Source: Corbicula japonica (lineage: Eukaryota > Mollusca > Bivalvia > Venerida > Cyrenidae). Taken from it: a stretch of 64,000 nucleotides of DNA. Made by a program: the position numbers and the translations under genes. The stretch covers positions 7,276,991 to 7,340,990 of the forward strand of contig JAZAYU010000015.1 of NCBI GenBank assembly GCA_038501625.1, in the 5' to 3' direction. Under the pieces are notes generated by a model. It saw only the letters and a program-made list of their open reading frames with translations. It had not been told where the DNA came from and made no database searches. Shown here one piece after another: positions 10,548-21,379 of the stretch. Position 1 is the first letter of the stretch; each line of letters starts with the position of its first letter.

Positions 10548-11957
10548 GTCATCAAAGTTTGTCAACATGCATAAGTTAACAGTCATCAAAGTTTGTCAAT
10601 ATGCATTACAGTAATCACAGTTGGTCAGTATGCATAACAGTCATCAAAGTTTGTCAATATGCATTACAGTAATCAAAGTTTGTCAATATGCATTACAGTA
10701 ATCAAAGTTTGCCAATATGCATGAACAGTCATCAAAGTTTGTCAATATGCATTACAGTAATCATAGTTTGTCAAAATGCATTACTGTAATCAAAGTTTGT
10801 CAGTATGCATTAAAGTCATCAAAGTTTGTCAATATGCATTACAGTAATAAAAAGGTTGTCAATATGCATTACAGTAATATAAGTTTGTCAATATGCATTA
10901 CAGTCATCAAAGTTTGTCGATATGCATTGCGGTCATCAAAGTTTGTCAATTTGCATTACAGTTATCAAAGTTTGTTAATATGCATAACAGTCATCAAAGT
11001 TTGTCAATATGCATTACAGTAATCAAAGTTTGTCAATATGCAGTACAGTAATCAAAGTGTGTCAATATGCATTACAGTAATCAAAGTTTGTCAATATGCA
11101 TTACAGTTATCAAAGTTTATCAGTATGCATAACAGTCATCAAAGTTTGTCAATATGCATTACAGTCATCAAAGTTTGTCAATATGCATTACAGTCATCAA
11201 AGTTTGTTAATATGCATTACAGTCATCAAAGTTTGTCAACATACATCACAGTAATCAAAGTTTGTCAATATGCATTACAGTCATCAAAGTTTGTTAATAT
11301 GCAGTACAGTCATCAAAGTTTGTCAATATGCATTACAGTCATCAAAGTGTCTCAATATGCATTACAGTAATCAAAGTTTGTTAATATACATTACAGTTCT
11401 CAAAGTTTGTCAATATGCATTAAAGTTATCAAAGTGTGTCAATATGCATTACAGTAATCAACGTTTGTAAATATACATTACAGTTCTCAAAGTTTGTTAA
11501 TATGCATTACAGTTATAAAAGTTTGTCAATATGCATTACAGTTATCAAAGTTTGTTAATATGCATTACAGTCATCAATGTGTCAATATGCATAACTGTAA
11601 TCAAAGTTTGTCAATATGCATTACAGTAATCAAAGTTTGTCAATATGCATTACGGTCATCAACATGTCAATATGCATTACAGTAATAAAAGTTGTCAATA
11701 TGCATTACAGTAATCAAAGTTTGTCAATATGCATTACAGTAATCAAAGTTTGTCAATATGCATTACAGTAATCAAAGTGTGTCAATATGCATTACGGTCA
11801 TCAAAGTGTGTCAATATGCATTACAGTAATAAAAAGTTTGTCAATATGCATTACAGTCATCACAGTGTGTCCATATGCAATACAGTCATCAAAGTGTGTC
11901 AATATGCAATACAGTTATCAAAGTTTGTCAATATGCATTACAGTAATCAAAGTTAGA
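10548..11957 (+). repeat. 29-bp minisatellite, about 48 units
   Basis: Head-to-tail units of CAGTAATCAAAGTTTGTC-AATATGCATTA. Units alternate irregularly between CAGTAATC and CAGTCATC, with minor GTGTG and TTAATA variants and a few indels. Since 29 is not a multiple of three, all frames are read in turn, producing long repetitive open frames that are not genes. There are no unique spacers. Confidence 0.95.
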
Positions 11958-12367
11958 TAATACTAAATTGTATCTTTTGTTGTCTTGTATATTACACATT
12001 TTATTCATTATGATTTAGGATCATAAGATACATTGCACTAATGTCCCTCAATAAAATTTTATTTTATTGACAGAAGGTAATAACCATAATTATATAGTCA
12101 ACATTTACAGGTCAACAAAATATAAAACATTTAATGGTCAGGAGACGGACAGTCTGCATTTATAAACATGACCTCACATCCAGCATTGTCAAATGAGGTG
12201 AACAAATAAATATACTCATCAAAATAATTAAACAATCAAACAAAAGCTGAGGACAGTTTCAATTCACATTATTTTCAATTCTATCTTCCAATTAAATGCA
12301 TTAAATATTGATGACCCTTGAATAATTTTGAGGAGTACATAATGAACCTTTGTGAGATCACAGTATA

Positions 12368-12506
12368 GTTGATACACCTATAAATCCAAATCAGTCTGTA
12401 CAATCCGATGAGGATCTACACTGCCCAATTTTGGGTCTGACCAAAAGTGAACTGTTAAGATCCACATCTGACTGCATGCGACTAAAGGCTTATCAATGGA
12501 GTATGA
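12368..12506 (+). mobile_element. R1-related remnant
   Basis: Degenerate first and second hairpin arms (CAGTCTGTACAATCCGATGA, GTTAAGATCCACATCTGAC) with a terminal ATGGAGTATG. Confidence 0.5.
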
Positions 12507-12533
12507 TTGTCTCATAGTAAATTCAGGCTATAC

Positions 12534-12660
12534 AGTCAAACCTGTATTTAACATCCACCGAGGGGAGTGAAATAGGTGGCTGCTTATCACATGTGGCTGT
12601 TAAAGACAGGTAAAAATTAGAACAAAATGTCAGTGTATTTCTGTTTTTACATGCCAGTCT
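12534..12660 (+). mobile_element. Left end of a Tigger/pogo-like element
   Basis: TA-CAGTCAAACCTGTATTTAA followed by repeated GGTGGCTGCTTA/GTGGCTGTTAA subterminal motifs. Related to the ends of 34288-35314. No right end found nearby. Confidence 0.5.
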
Positions 12661-12942
12661 GTTGGGCTTCCAGCATTGAAATAATTCACCAAGCATGTAA
12701 TATTAAAATACCTATGTTGTGAGGTAGCCTTGCTAGCAAGGTTAGATGCAAGATTTCCAGAAAGGGGGTTTGTTTGGGGCAGTCTTTAGTGAGTTACCTA
12801 ATAATTTCCATTTTTCTGGCAAAATTCCCTATGGTAATTTAATATTGCTGCCCCAAAAGGATTACAGCAACCCCACTGAACCTCAGATAGATCCCCCCTA
12901 CTTGCAAGAACAGAATATATAAAAGACAAACAATTTTCCAAC

Positions 12943-13126
12943 CTTGAGGAGGTTTCCCATAAATCCCTGCAGATCCATCTTTGTGGTCGTCACTAGCGTA
13001 AGCACTATCCGACCCACTCGATATTTTGCTTGTCTTGTAACACGGAACCTTTGACTTTGGAATACGTATTGGATACTTTCCAACTGATATCCGAGTTTTT
13101 AGCATCGGGATTCCAAACTTTGACAT
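12943..13126 (-). CDS. Candidate alternative first exon of a - strand gene
   Basis: ATG at 13126 (context ACGGAAATGT) with a TGA in frame upstream opens 61 codons: MSKFGIPMLKTRISVGKYPI, RIPKSKVPCYKTSKI, SSGSDSAYASDDHKDG, then AGIYGKPPQ. It then meets donor CAAG|GTTGGA (phase 1; not strong). An alternative donor GCAA|GTAGGG lies at about 12898. The Ser/Asp-rich segment does not look like random translation. YGKPP followed by a phase-1 donor recurs in the exon at 35567-35758, suggesting two alternative 5' ends for one gene. Function unknown. Confidence 0.5.
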
Positions 13127-13499
13127 TTCCGTTTCTCTTTCACAGTTTATCTTGTAACCAATAATTTCAATTCACAAAGTTTGAATTCATTATAAAGTTG
13201 TTGAAGTCTGTATACTTAGAGTCTATATTATATCTGTATGAAAACATGGTCAACACCACAAAATTAATTTTATTTCATATTCCTCCTTTGATACACCTGC
13301 ATAATAAAAAGTATGTTCACCTATACTCTTTAGAGCTTACAATGCTCTGGAGACATTTTATGAACAATATACTGTTGTAAAAATTTTATTTCGCAGAGGA
13401 TGAAATTTTACACATAAATCATAACTGTCATTTTCTCATGAGCATAAATTTGTGCAGTTTTATTATTTATGTAAGAATAGAAATTTAATTGTTTGCTTA

Positions 13500-13585
13500 T
13501 GCTGGGGTTTTCATTTCACGCACTTTGCCTAGTGCCAAATACGTGAAAAGTAAACCCCTGTAAAATAAAATAATTCCACAGTATT
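13500..13585 (+). mobile_element. Fragment of a MITE also found at 61695
   Basis: GCTGGGGTTTTCATTTCACG-CACTTTGCCTAGTGC and ATTCCACAGTA match the inverse of 61695-61901; left end lost. The flanking 13586-13966 holds no gene I can support. Confidence 0.45.
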
Positions 13586-13966
13586 ACAATGAAAACACAC
13601 TCTCTACTTTTACTTATTATGATAATAAAATTATTCAAATCTTATAACACTAAGATGTCTCTTTGTCTAATTAAAATTTTAATTAAGCTGATGTTTACAT
13701 ATGAAGCTTTTATATGATATTGTTTCCGGACCTTTTAATTAAGTCTTCCAAACTTAATGCAAAAGTTTGACATGTTTGATATTAACTTATTTCCTCTTTC
13801 TCGAGGTGCATTTAACAATCAACATATCATCAATGTCAATTTTTTTGTGTAGTTCAAAATGAAATTTATAAGTTTGCCATCCATCAAAATTTGCACTTGT
13901 CTGCCTGTGAGCGAGCAAACTAGTAAAAACTATATTATATAGGATATGGAGGATCTCGTGTAACCT

Positions 13967-14107
13967 GTGCCCAAGGTTATAAAACCGAGCATGGAAACCA
14001 GTCTCAAATCTCAAGCATCTGATTGGCTGAAATGGCGACCAGTCGCCATTTCAGCCAATCAGATGCTTGAGATTTGAGACTGGTTTCCATGCTCAGCTTT
14101 ATAACCT
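13967..14107 (+). repeat. R2 near-perfect palindrome
   Basis: About 140 bp that read nearly the same on both strands: CCCAAGGTTATAAAACCGAG to the mirror CTCAGCTTTATAACCTTTAA, centred on GGCGACCAGTCGCC. No coding capacity. Confidence 0.85.
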
Positions 14108-14355
14108 TTAACCCAGTGCAGATTCAGATCAGCCTACATATTGGTGCAGTCTGATCTAAATCTATCTAAAATCTAAATAAATTTGATTATATTTTACCAA
14201 GAACCAAACACTGTAGCTACATATAGATCTAGATCAGCTGGCACATAAATGCCATCTGTTCCGTTTCTTTTTGATTAATTAGGTTATTTCTGACCAAGAA
14301 GCAAACAGTTAAGATCCTGACCAGATGTGCCAACTGATCTGGATCTACGCTGTTC
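14108..14355 (+). mobile_element. R1-related MITE next to a palindrome
   Basis: Begins at the end of the palindrome 13967-14107 and contains two diverged R1 hairpins and the linker AGGTTATTTCTGACCAAGAA. Confidence 0.55.
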
Positions 14356-14665
14356 CCAAAATGCGTACATATGTTCGTAAAATTCCAACTCACCTGAAAG
14401 TAATTTTTTTTCTTAGCAAGGTTGAAACAGTTTATTTTGCAATAAATATTTCACACAGAATTACAACAGCTAATTTTACATTTAATAACGTCTATTTAAT
14501 GGGCAAATATAAAACAATCCAAAATCAATGATTAAGCAGTTACCTATAAAGGTTAAAATTTGAATTATAATCACATCACAGCTTTTCATTACACTTTTTA
14601 ATGTATTGCACATTTTTTTCTTATTACAATAATTGTTCAACACTTTACTACATAAACACTGGTTT

Positions 14666-14850
14666 AATCTCTTGTGTCACCAGTGTAGATCCAGATCTGC
14701 CAAATCTGTGCTTTCTGATCTGGATCTTAACTGGTCACTTCTAGGTCTGAAATAACCTAACAAATTAAAAGCTAACAGAGCAGATCCTGATCAGACTGCA
14801 CAAATGTGCCAACTGATCTGGATCTACACTGTTCCTCCATGGGATAGCAG
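14666..14850 (+). mobile_element. R1-related MITE
   Basis: Two R1-type hairpins joined by GGTCTGAAATAACCTAACAA; ends degraded. Confidence 0.6.
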
Positions 14851-15235
14851 AGTTTATTCCTAATCCTTGGTAATCCAAACCGTTTTTTCCACAACAGCTT
14901 AATCTGTTTCAACTGACACTTATGACTGCACATTACATCAGCTGTACATACAATTTCTTGTTTTTCATTTTTAAAAAGTCCAAAAAGTTAAAAACCAAAC
15001 CGATCTTAACAGGCAGCAGCAAGTAAACATTTTTTTAGTTTTTCTAAATCCTGAACTTAATCGGAAATTATCTTCACAACAAATTTCCTATGAATTGTTA
15101 TCAATACTTCTTTTACTTTAATCCTTTGCCAAATGGTATAAAATCATCTCCAGATATTATCTCAGCCATTCTTTGAAGTGTTTAATTAATTAACAATTAA
15201 CAAAGGAAATCCTTTATTCCTACTTTCAGAATCCA

Positions 15236-15376
15236 GTCCCAAGATAATAAAACTGAGAATGGAAACCAGTCTCAAATCTCAAGCATCTGATAGGCTGAAA
15301 TGGCGACCAGTCGCCATTTCAGCCAATCAGATGCTTGAGATTTGAGACTGGTTTCCAAGCTCAGTTTTATAACTTT
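15236..15376 (+). repeat. R2 near-perfect palindrome
   Basis: Same family; arms CCCAAGATAATAAAACTGAG and CTCAGTTTTATAACTTTCCG around GGCGACCAGTCGCC, only a few mismatches between arms. Confidence 0.85.
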
Positions 15377-15649
15377 CCGAATCCAATGTTCCACAGAGCC
15401 TCTTCTGTAACACTGTATCTCTAAGAATCACTAATTTCACTAAAACATACCTTTTCATGCTAAAATAGCTACCTTGATGTTATGAGAACCTATAATGTAA
15501 GCATTGTTTCCATGGTAGATGTAGATACCTGAATGTTCTCATTAACAGGTTTGTAACTATCTCTTTGTAAATTTTAATTGCATTTTAAATATTAATGTTT
15601 TTTTCTAATTCATGCTGTGATCAGAAACTTGAAGCCATTCATGCCAGTG

Positions 15650-15871
15650 TCTCTTATTCATGAAACATTTACTCCTTAAAATGACTTTTGTTGAATGAGC
15701 GACCTGAGTGTAGATCCAGGTCATCCAGATCCAGATCATCAGGAAAGGGTTAAAAGCAAACAGTGAAGATCCTGATTAGATGGCACAGATGACTTTTGTT
15801 GAATGAGTGTAGATCCAGATCATCCAGATCATCTGTGCCATCTGATCAGGATCTTCACTGTTTGCTTTTAA
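15650..15871 (+). mobile_element. Rearranged R1 remnants forming a large inverted repeat
   Basis: AAAAGCAAACAGTGAAGATC at 15752 is mirrored by GATCTTCACTGTTTGCTTTT ending at 15870. An internal CATCAGGAAAGGGTTAA shows a right R1 end next to it. At least two R1 copies were joined head to head and then cut by the young copy at 15872. Confidence 0.55.
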
Positions 15872-16105
15872 CCCTTTCCTGTATAGATACGCATTTTTAC
15901 GCATGTGCGACCAGTGTAGATCCAGATCAGCCGGCACATCCGTGCCATCTGATCAGGATCTGCACTGGTCGCATTTTGGTCAGAAATAACCTAACGAATC
16001 AAGAAGCGAACAGTTTAGATCCTGATCAGACGGCACGGATGTGCCGGCTGATCTGGATCTAAACTGTTCGCCCTAGCAATTAAGGTGAGTCTGTACAGGA
16101 AAGGG
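15872..16105 (+). mobile_element. R1 MITE, full copy
   Basis: Ends CCCTTTCCTGTATAG and CTGTACAGGAAAGGG with TTAA on each side. Inserted next to an older R1 remnant (15650-15871), making a dense inverted-repeat cluster. Confidence 0.85.
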
Positions 16106-16112
16106 TTAAATT

Positions 16113-16212
16113 CATTAAGTTATTTCTTAGCATGAAGCAAACAGGTGTAGATCCAGATCAGACTGTATGGTTCTGCCTGCTAATCTGGATCTACACTCTT
16201 CCCTAATGGGAT
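16113..16212 (+). mobile_element. R1-related hairpin remnant
   Basis: Contains GTGTAGATCCAGATCAGACT and the mirror AATCTGGATCTACACTCTTC directly after the young copy ending at 16105. Confidence 0.55.
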
Positions 16213-16302
16213 AAAAGGCATAGTATGTAGTGGATAGAAATAGAAGAGCTTTCACCTGGATTGATGTGGAACTTTCAATACAACAGATATTGACAGTTTT
16301 AA

Positions 16303-16502
16303 CCCCTTCCTCCATATATTGGCACTTTTAAACATGTGCGACAAGTGCAGATCCAGATCAGCTGGCACATCCATGGTGTCTGATCAGGATCTGCACTGAT
16401 TGCAATTTATTCAAAAATAACCTAATGAATAAAAAGCGAACAGTTTAGATCCTGATCAGATGGCATGGATGTGCAATAAAGGTGTATCTATGGAGGAAAG
16501 GG
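16303..16502 (+). mobile_element. R1 MITE, older copy with internal deletion
   Basis: Starts TTAA-CCCCTTCCTCCATATATT and ends ATGGAGGAAAGGG. It belongs to the CCTCCATATA end subtype rather than CCTGTATAGA. The second hairpin is shortened. Confidence 0.75.
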
Positions 16503-16507
16503 TAAAA

Positions 16508-17053
16508 GGGAGATGTGCAGGATTGATGAATGAAACAGATTTGTGAAAAGGGTTATTAATCAGTTGAATATCATTATTTGAAGCTCAAATATTGATTTAG
16601 TGATTTAGACCGGAAATATTTCAAACCAATACTTTATAAAAAAAAAGATATATAAATGGTGTTTCCTATCCTATGCGACGCTATTTTTGTATTTCCCGTG
16701 TAAAGCCGCGGTGGTTTTTAGGATTGTCACGTGATCACTTCAACCAAAATACGCATTTGGTGTACCTTGCCGACTATCGACGTCGCTATTTGTTTCAAAA
16801 TGACTGGGCCACGACGAATAGTAAGCTCAGCGATGAGCTAAATATAGAAAGATCGCTAAATATAGAATGTATTTTTGTATAGGGATTTCTTCAGCGGATT
16901 GTTTTCAGGTCCGGTAAAATGGTAAAATTAACCCAAAACTTCCTCCTGGAGGGTTTGAAATGTAGAGTTTAGTGAAAAGTACCCGTAAATGTTACATAGA
17001 TCGATCTGTTTACGATTTTACCGAGTACACCTGCTCGACCCTGCACATCTCCC
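16508..17053 (+). mobile_element. TIR element with 14-bp exact ends
   Basis: GGGAGATGTGCAGG at 16508 is exactly mirrored by CCTGCACATCTCCC ending at 17053. It lies against an R1 MITE. A 69-codon open frame inside (16673-16882, MRRYFCISRVKPRWF...) has no recognisable domain. Confidence 0.65.
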
Positions 17054-17436
17054 TTTAAATACATTACAACCATCAAAATAAACCAGCAAAGTGGAGTACC
17101 AGTAACCATGTTTTCCTGGTGTCCACTAAAATATCAAGAATGGTTTGAATTAAAGCATTATACTTAAGATTTTTCTAAATAAGAGTAGATTTATGCAAAT
17201 CTGGATGGTCATCTGTTGAAATTACAGGTCTCTGGATGGAAAGTTAATTTTCCTATTGTGATGGTTTGTAATGGTCCGCCCACCTCTAACATAAGTGGTG
17301 TTTAGCTTCAGTTTATTTTGTGTACCGAATTGCAAATTCCATTTTGATATCCTAATAGATTACTGATAAGTTCACCTTTTTGGGTTTACTATTACTAATG
17401 TATAACCCCTTACTATTATGTTATCTGATTGTTATC

Positions 17437-17512
17437 ACATGGACTAACTGTATAGATCCAGATCAGCAGGTACATCTGTCCCATCCGATCTGGGCCTAAA
17501 ATGTTTGTTTCT
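17437..17512 (+). mobile_element. R1-related fragment
   Basis: One partial hairpin (TAGATCCAGATCAGCAGG ... CCGATCTGGGCCTA). Confidence 0.4.
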
Positions 17513-17637
17513 TGGTTACAAAAAAACAAATGACTTTAAACAATGCAGATGGAAAATTTGTGAATCTAAATTTTCTACATTGCAACTTGAAGTTCAATTC
17601 CTTATTTCGTGGTGGTCAAAATCCACCTAAAATAATA

Positions 17638-19893
17638 GCGCAAAGTCGGGTAATTTCGGCCGTCGGATAATTTCGTCACTATTTTACAATTTGCCCGGCA
17701 TTTTCGTAATCAGATCTCATGTCTATAAACAAACTTCAAAAATATGACATGATGTATATTGATGACGTCAAGAAACCGTTTCTAATATTGTATTAGCTTC
17801 ATAATCGCTAACAAGAGTGCCAAACTGACACAAAATACGCCCGTCAAAATGCTGATCATCAAAGTTGCGTAACGATCCGATGAAAATTATTCGACTTGGA
17901 GAGCAGATACCGCTAATTTAGTTTTTGGACAATTCAAGGGCCATAATTCAAGAGTGTCTGGGGGGATTTGGCAGGTTATAGAACTTGGTCGAGATATTAT
18001 GCCCACCAACATAATAATAAAATAATAAAAAATTCACCAAGTTTGATAAAGACCGGATGAAAACTCTGACTTAGAGAGCATAAACCCTTATTTTGGACAA
18101 TTCAAGGGCCATAATTCAGGAGTGCCTGGGGGGATTTGGCTGGTTATAGAACTTGGTCCAGATATAATGCCCACCAACATATTCACCAAGTTTGATAAGG
18201 ACTGGATGAAAACTCTTTGACTTAGAGAGCGGAAACAGTAATTTTGGACAATTCAAGGGCCATAATTCAGGAGTGCCTGGGGGGATTTGGCTGGTTATAG
18301 AACTTGGTCGAGATATTATGCCCACCAACATATTCACCAAGTTTGATAAAGACCGGATGAAAACTCTTTGACTTAGAGAGCGGAAACCCTGTGGACGCCG
18401 CCTGCCAACCCACCTGCCAACCCGCCGCCCGCCGCAGGTGTTCCCATAATACGTCCCGTTTTTCAAACGGGCGTATAAAAATGAGTCAAAAAAACTATCT
18501 CCTTTGCACAAATTATTGAATATAATCGTCGTAATGCGGCCGCTTTAGACGGGTCGTATTTTTTTCGAAAAATGAGTATCACATTTTATCGTCTTTTCTG
18601 CAATTGTTTTCATGTTTCAAGGGAAAACTGATGCCTTTTTTGTTTTCTGCACCCATATTTGTGTCCTATAAATAAATTTAAGAAAGATATTTGGGGTGAC
18701 GATTTTACCCAACATAATCTGTCATCGGCGGGTAATTTCATCAGATGGAAAAAGGTCAAAATGTCCCAAATTCAAAACGTCCCTATTTTGGTCAAAACGT
18801 CAGATATATAGCAGGTAGCTAATTAGTCTTCAATATTTAATCACTTTCAATTACTGCACAAGCATATTTACCTACGGAACAGATCGACATGCATGTTTTA
18901 CATTTTTCACCCATCGCCGCGAATGACAGATTTTTTTGGGGTGATGACTGGCTGTTCACAAGCAAATTGTAACATAGAATCGTGTATAAAAGTAACCAAG
19001 TTGCCTGAATCTTAAATCACCTAAATAGTTGTGACTTTAATGAACTATAAATGTTGTTTCTTGTTTTGTTTTTTATATTTAAGCCTTATAAAATTGCCAA
19101 TCATGTTAAGAAAAATAACTGTCATAACGGATGACCGATAGCTATAAATCCCTTTTAAAACATCTTCATTTGTGAGCTGATCGGCAGTGTATATTGCATC
19201 ATCATTTCCGTTTATTCACATCAAAAGCAACACCGTATAGTTATATTGATTTCCCTAGATCAAATGTGCCGCGTTGAAAGTAAAAACAACATATAGATTC
19301 ATAACACACTGACTCATTTGTTATTAAACCAACACTCAACCCAAACTTGGAAAGGGCTCGAAAAAAAAGTGAAGAGAAAACATGCTTGAAACTATTTGCA
19401 TATGCCTGACTCGAAAGCTATGTTAAATAAATGATGTTTGTGTTCACGACCTACACGTCACCACCAAAATGCTGTTAGAAGAGTTGATTTGTTGTGTAGT
19501 CGTATACGTCTCATTTGTTTGGCAATCAAACAAAGCTGTTGATAATTTATGTTTTGTATGGATTATCTCGACCCAAGCTGCTTACATTGACAGGTAAGCT
19601 CATTTAATTAAGCAATTACATGTCACTCGAAACAAGTGGAGGATAGGACAATATTTTTCATTTTGCATCACAGTTTTTTTATCAGAAATTTTGAAATTTC
19701 AATTGCTGAAAATTGGGCATTGATTGGTTTGCTGAAAATTTCAGAATCCTCTGTACATACTATTTAATTTATCAACAAGTCAAATAATGTTATGTTTAAC
19801 AGCAATCCTAAATTTTAGTTCGCGAAAAATACATAATATAATAAAGTGACGAAAATTACCCGGATGCTGACGAATTTACCCGCCATACCTCTA
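17638..19893 (+). mobile_element. TIR element related to the fragment at 23050
   Basis: Left end GCGCAAAGTCGGGTAATTTC-GGCCGTCGGATAATTTCGTCAC pairs imperfectly with the right end GTGACGAAAATTACCCGG-ATGCTGACGAATTTACCCGCC. A further mirrored end (GTGACGAAATTACCCGACTT) lies at 23090-23112. It contains a complete family C array element. No transposase is recognised. Confidence 0.5.
17817..18473 (+). mobile_element. Array element with about 148-bp units (family C, copy 1)
   Basis: Left AAAATACGCCCGTCAAAAT and right CAAACGGGCGTATAAAAATG form an inverted cap. About three units carry GGACAATTCAAGGGCCATAA, GGAGTGCCTGGGGGGATTTG and CACCAAGTTTGATAAAGACC. A GCCGCCTGCCAACCC-rich tract precedes the right cap. 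Confidence 0.75.
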
Positions 19894-20154
19894 TACACTT
19901 ATTTTGTTTTCAGTGCACTATTCTATGGTGCTTTTCGTTGATTCTTTATTCGAAATACTTCAGCTTAGATCGTTTTTCATGTCAGGGTTATTTTTTTAGG
20001 GATTGGGGATGTGGCCCTAGCCAGTCAAGAGGGGAAAATTCGCGCGTTTTTCCAGTTTTGGGGAAAATGATTAATCTCTTTTCAAATCTTAGGGAAATAC
20101 ATATGTAATAATTATACACATTAAAACAAGCAAACAAAACTTTTATTCTTCAAA

Positions 20155-21150
20155 ATATCCTTTCCGAGCCCGACCCTGTTTTCTGGACGGACGTCCGTAA
20201 CATATTTAAACGTTACAAAATTTTGACTTCCCAAAACCCGACCCTGTTTAACTGGAGGACGCCCGAAACGTATTTAAACATATGCTTTTTTCACGATTTT
20301 AAAACCCATAAAGTAAATCTGCGTAAATTTTTTTTAATGCCCGTTGATAAGTGTATGTTTGAATAAAGCATTTACGCTTTTGTCCGTTACCGGTATTCTA
20401 CCATTTAATGAAATTTGGAATTTTCAACATGGTAAGAAACCCGATAAATAACTGTAAAACATGTTATCTAACGTTACGGTCTTTCTTCTGTAAAAAAAGG
20501 TGGAAAATGCATATCAAGAATAGTGCGTTAAAATCCCGAATTTCAACGCCCTCTTACGTAATGGGTGAAAAATTCGGTTTATCGCAGGAAGACTGTAACG
20601 TAAAATTCCGTAAATTAATTAATCTAATAAACAGTCATTAATTTTTATGCCATTGCAAAAAATGTCATTTTTAAGTTATTACTAGGTAGATATAGGTATT
20701 TTTTAAAATAATGAATAACTGTTTTGGAGCCACTTTTTTATTTTGACAATGAAAGATGAAGAAACAGAAACACATATAATTAGATTTTTTTTCTTAAAAT
20801 TGAACTTTTTAAAATTACTTATTTTCTTATCAGATTATCTAAGTCACATGTATTCAATTTCTTACTAAGTAATATTTGAGAGAAAATATGTGATGCGTTC
20901 AAAGGACTAATGGTTTTAAAATACTGATGGATGATTCCGTGTTCTTCTAAAGAGCCACCAAAGTAAGGACTTTTTTAAAAATGAAAAATAAATTGACGGG
21001 CTTCCGACGAAAAAACAGGGTCGGGTTTTGAAAAGCAATTTTTTTGATACGTTTAAATACGTTTCGGGCGTCTTCCCGTAAAACAGGGTCGGGTTTTGGG
21101 AAGTGAAAATTTTGTCACGTTTAAATACGTTATGGTCGTGGAAAGGATAT
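20155..21150 (+). mobile_element. TIR element with long inverted ends
   Basis: ATATCCTTTCCGAGCCCGAC-CCTGTTTTC at the left is mirrored by AAACAGGGTCGG ... GGAAAGGATAT at the right. Each end has two copies of the CCCGACCCTGTTT block spaced about 70 bp, giving arms of about 125 bp. It has one 77-codon open frame in the middle. Confidence 0.7.
20408..20641 (+). CDS. Small open frame inside the TIR element
   Basis: 77 codons, MKFGIFNMVRNPINNCKTCY ... MGEKFGLSQEDCNVKFRKLI. Basic, with a C-x2-C and a further Cys, but I recognise no transposase or zinc-finger signature. Its central place between long inverted ends is the only reason to consider it real. Confidence 0.2.
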   Translation: MKFGIFNMVRNPINNCKTCYLTLRSFFCKKRWKMHIKNSALKSRISTPSYVMGEKFGLSQEDCNVKFRKLINLINSH

Positions 21151-21379
21151 ATTTAAAGTGACATTTCCATGATGGGTTAAAAAAAAAAACCTGTTTTTAA
21201 ATCTTGCCTACATGTTTTACTAGTAATGACACTGCCTGTCAAACGGCTTAACAATTTACTTAACAGTGTAATTGTGGATTCTAATGCCAGTTATTGCCAT
21301 TATGCCAGTAATTGCCTAAGAATTATTGGTATTTCAGTTTCAATGGATTCTTAGTTTTGTTTACATCTGTAAACAATAG

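Noticed and set aside
10717..11956. Long repetitive open frames (HYSNQSLSICITVIKV type)
   Set aside because: Produced by a 29-bp minisatellite read through successive frames, with no start or splice evidence.
10548..11957. CRISPR-like repeat array
   Set aside because: Units are directly head to tail with no unique spacers, and the genome is eukaryotic.
15796..16062. Open frames containing VDPDQPAH and LDPDQTARMC (also near 354, 2967, 7267, 62738)
   Set aside because: They are translations of the R1 MITE hairpins; the same peptide fragments recur at every copy and have no splice or start context.
18116..18511. - strand open frames rich in PPGTPELWPLNCPK (also 21510-22567)
   Set aside because: Translations of family C array units, not genes.
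20408..20641. Reading the 77-codon frame as a transposase
   Set aside because: No DDE/DDD spacing, helix-turn-helix or zinc-finger signature is visible; kept only as a low-confidence open frame.
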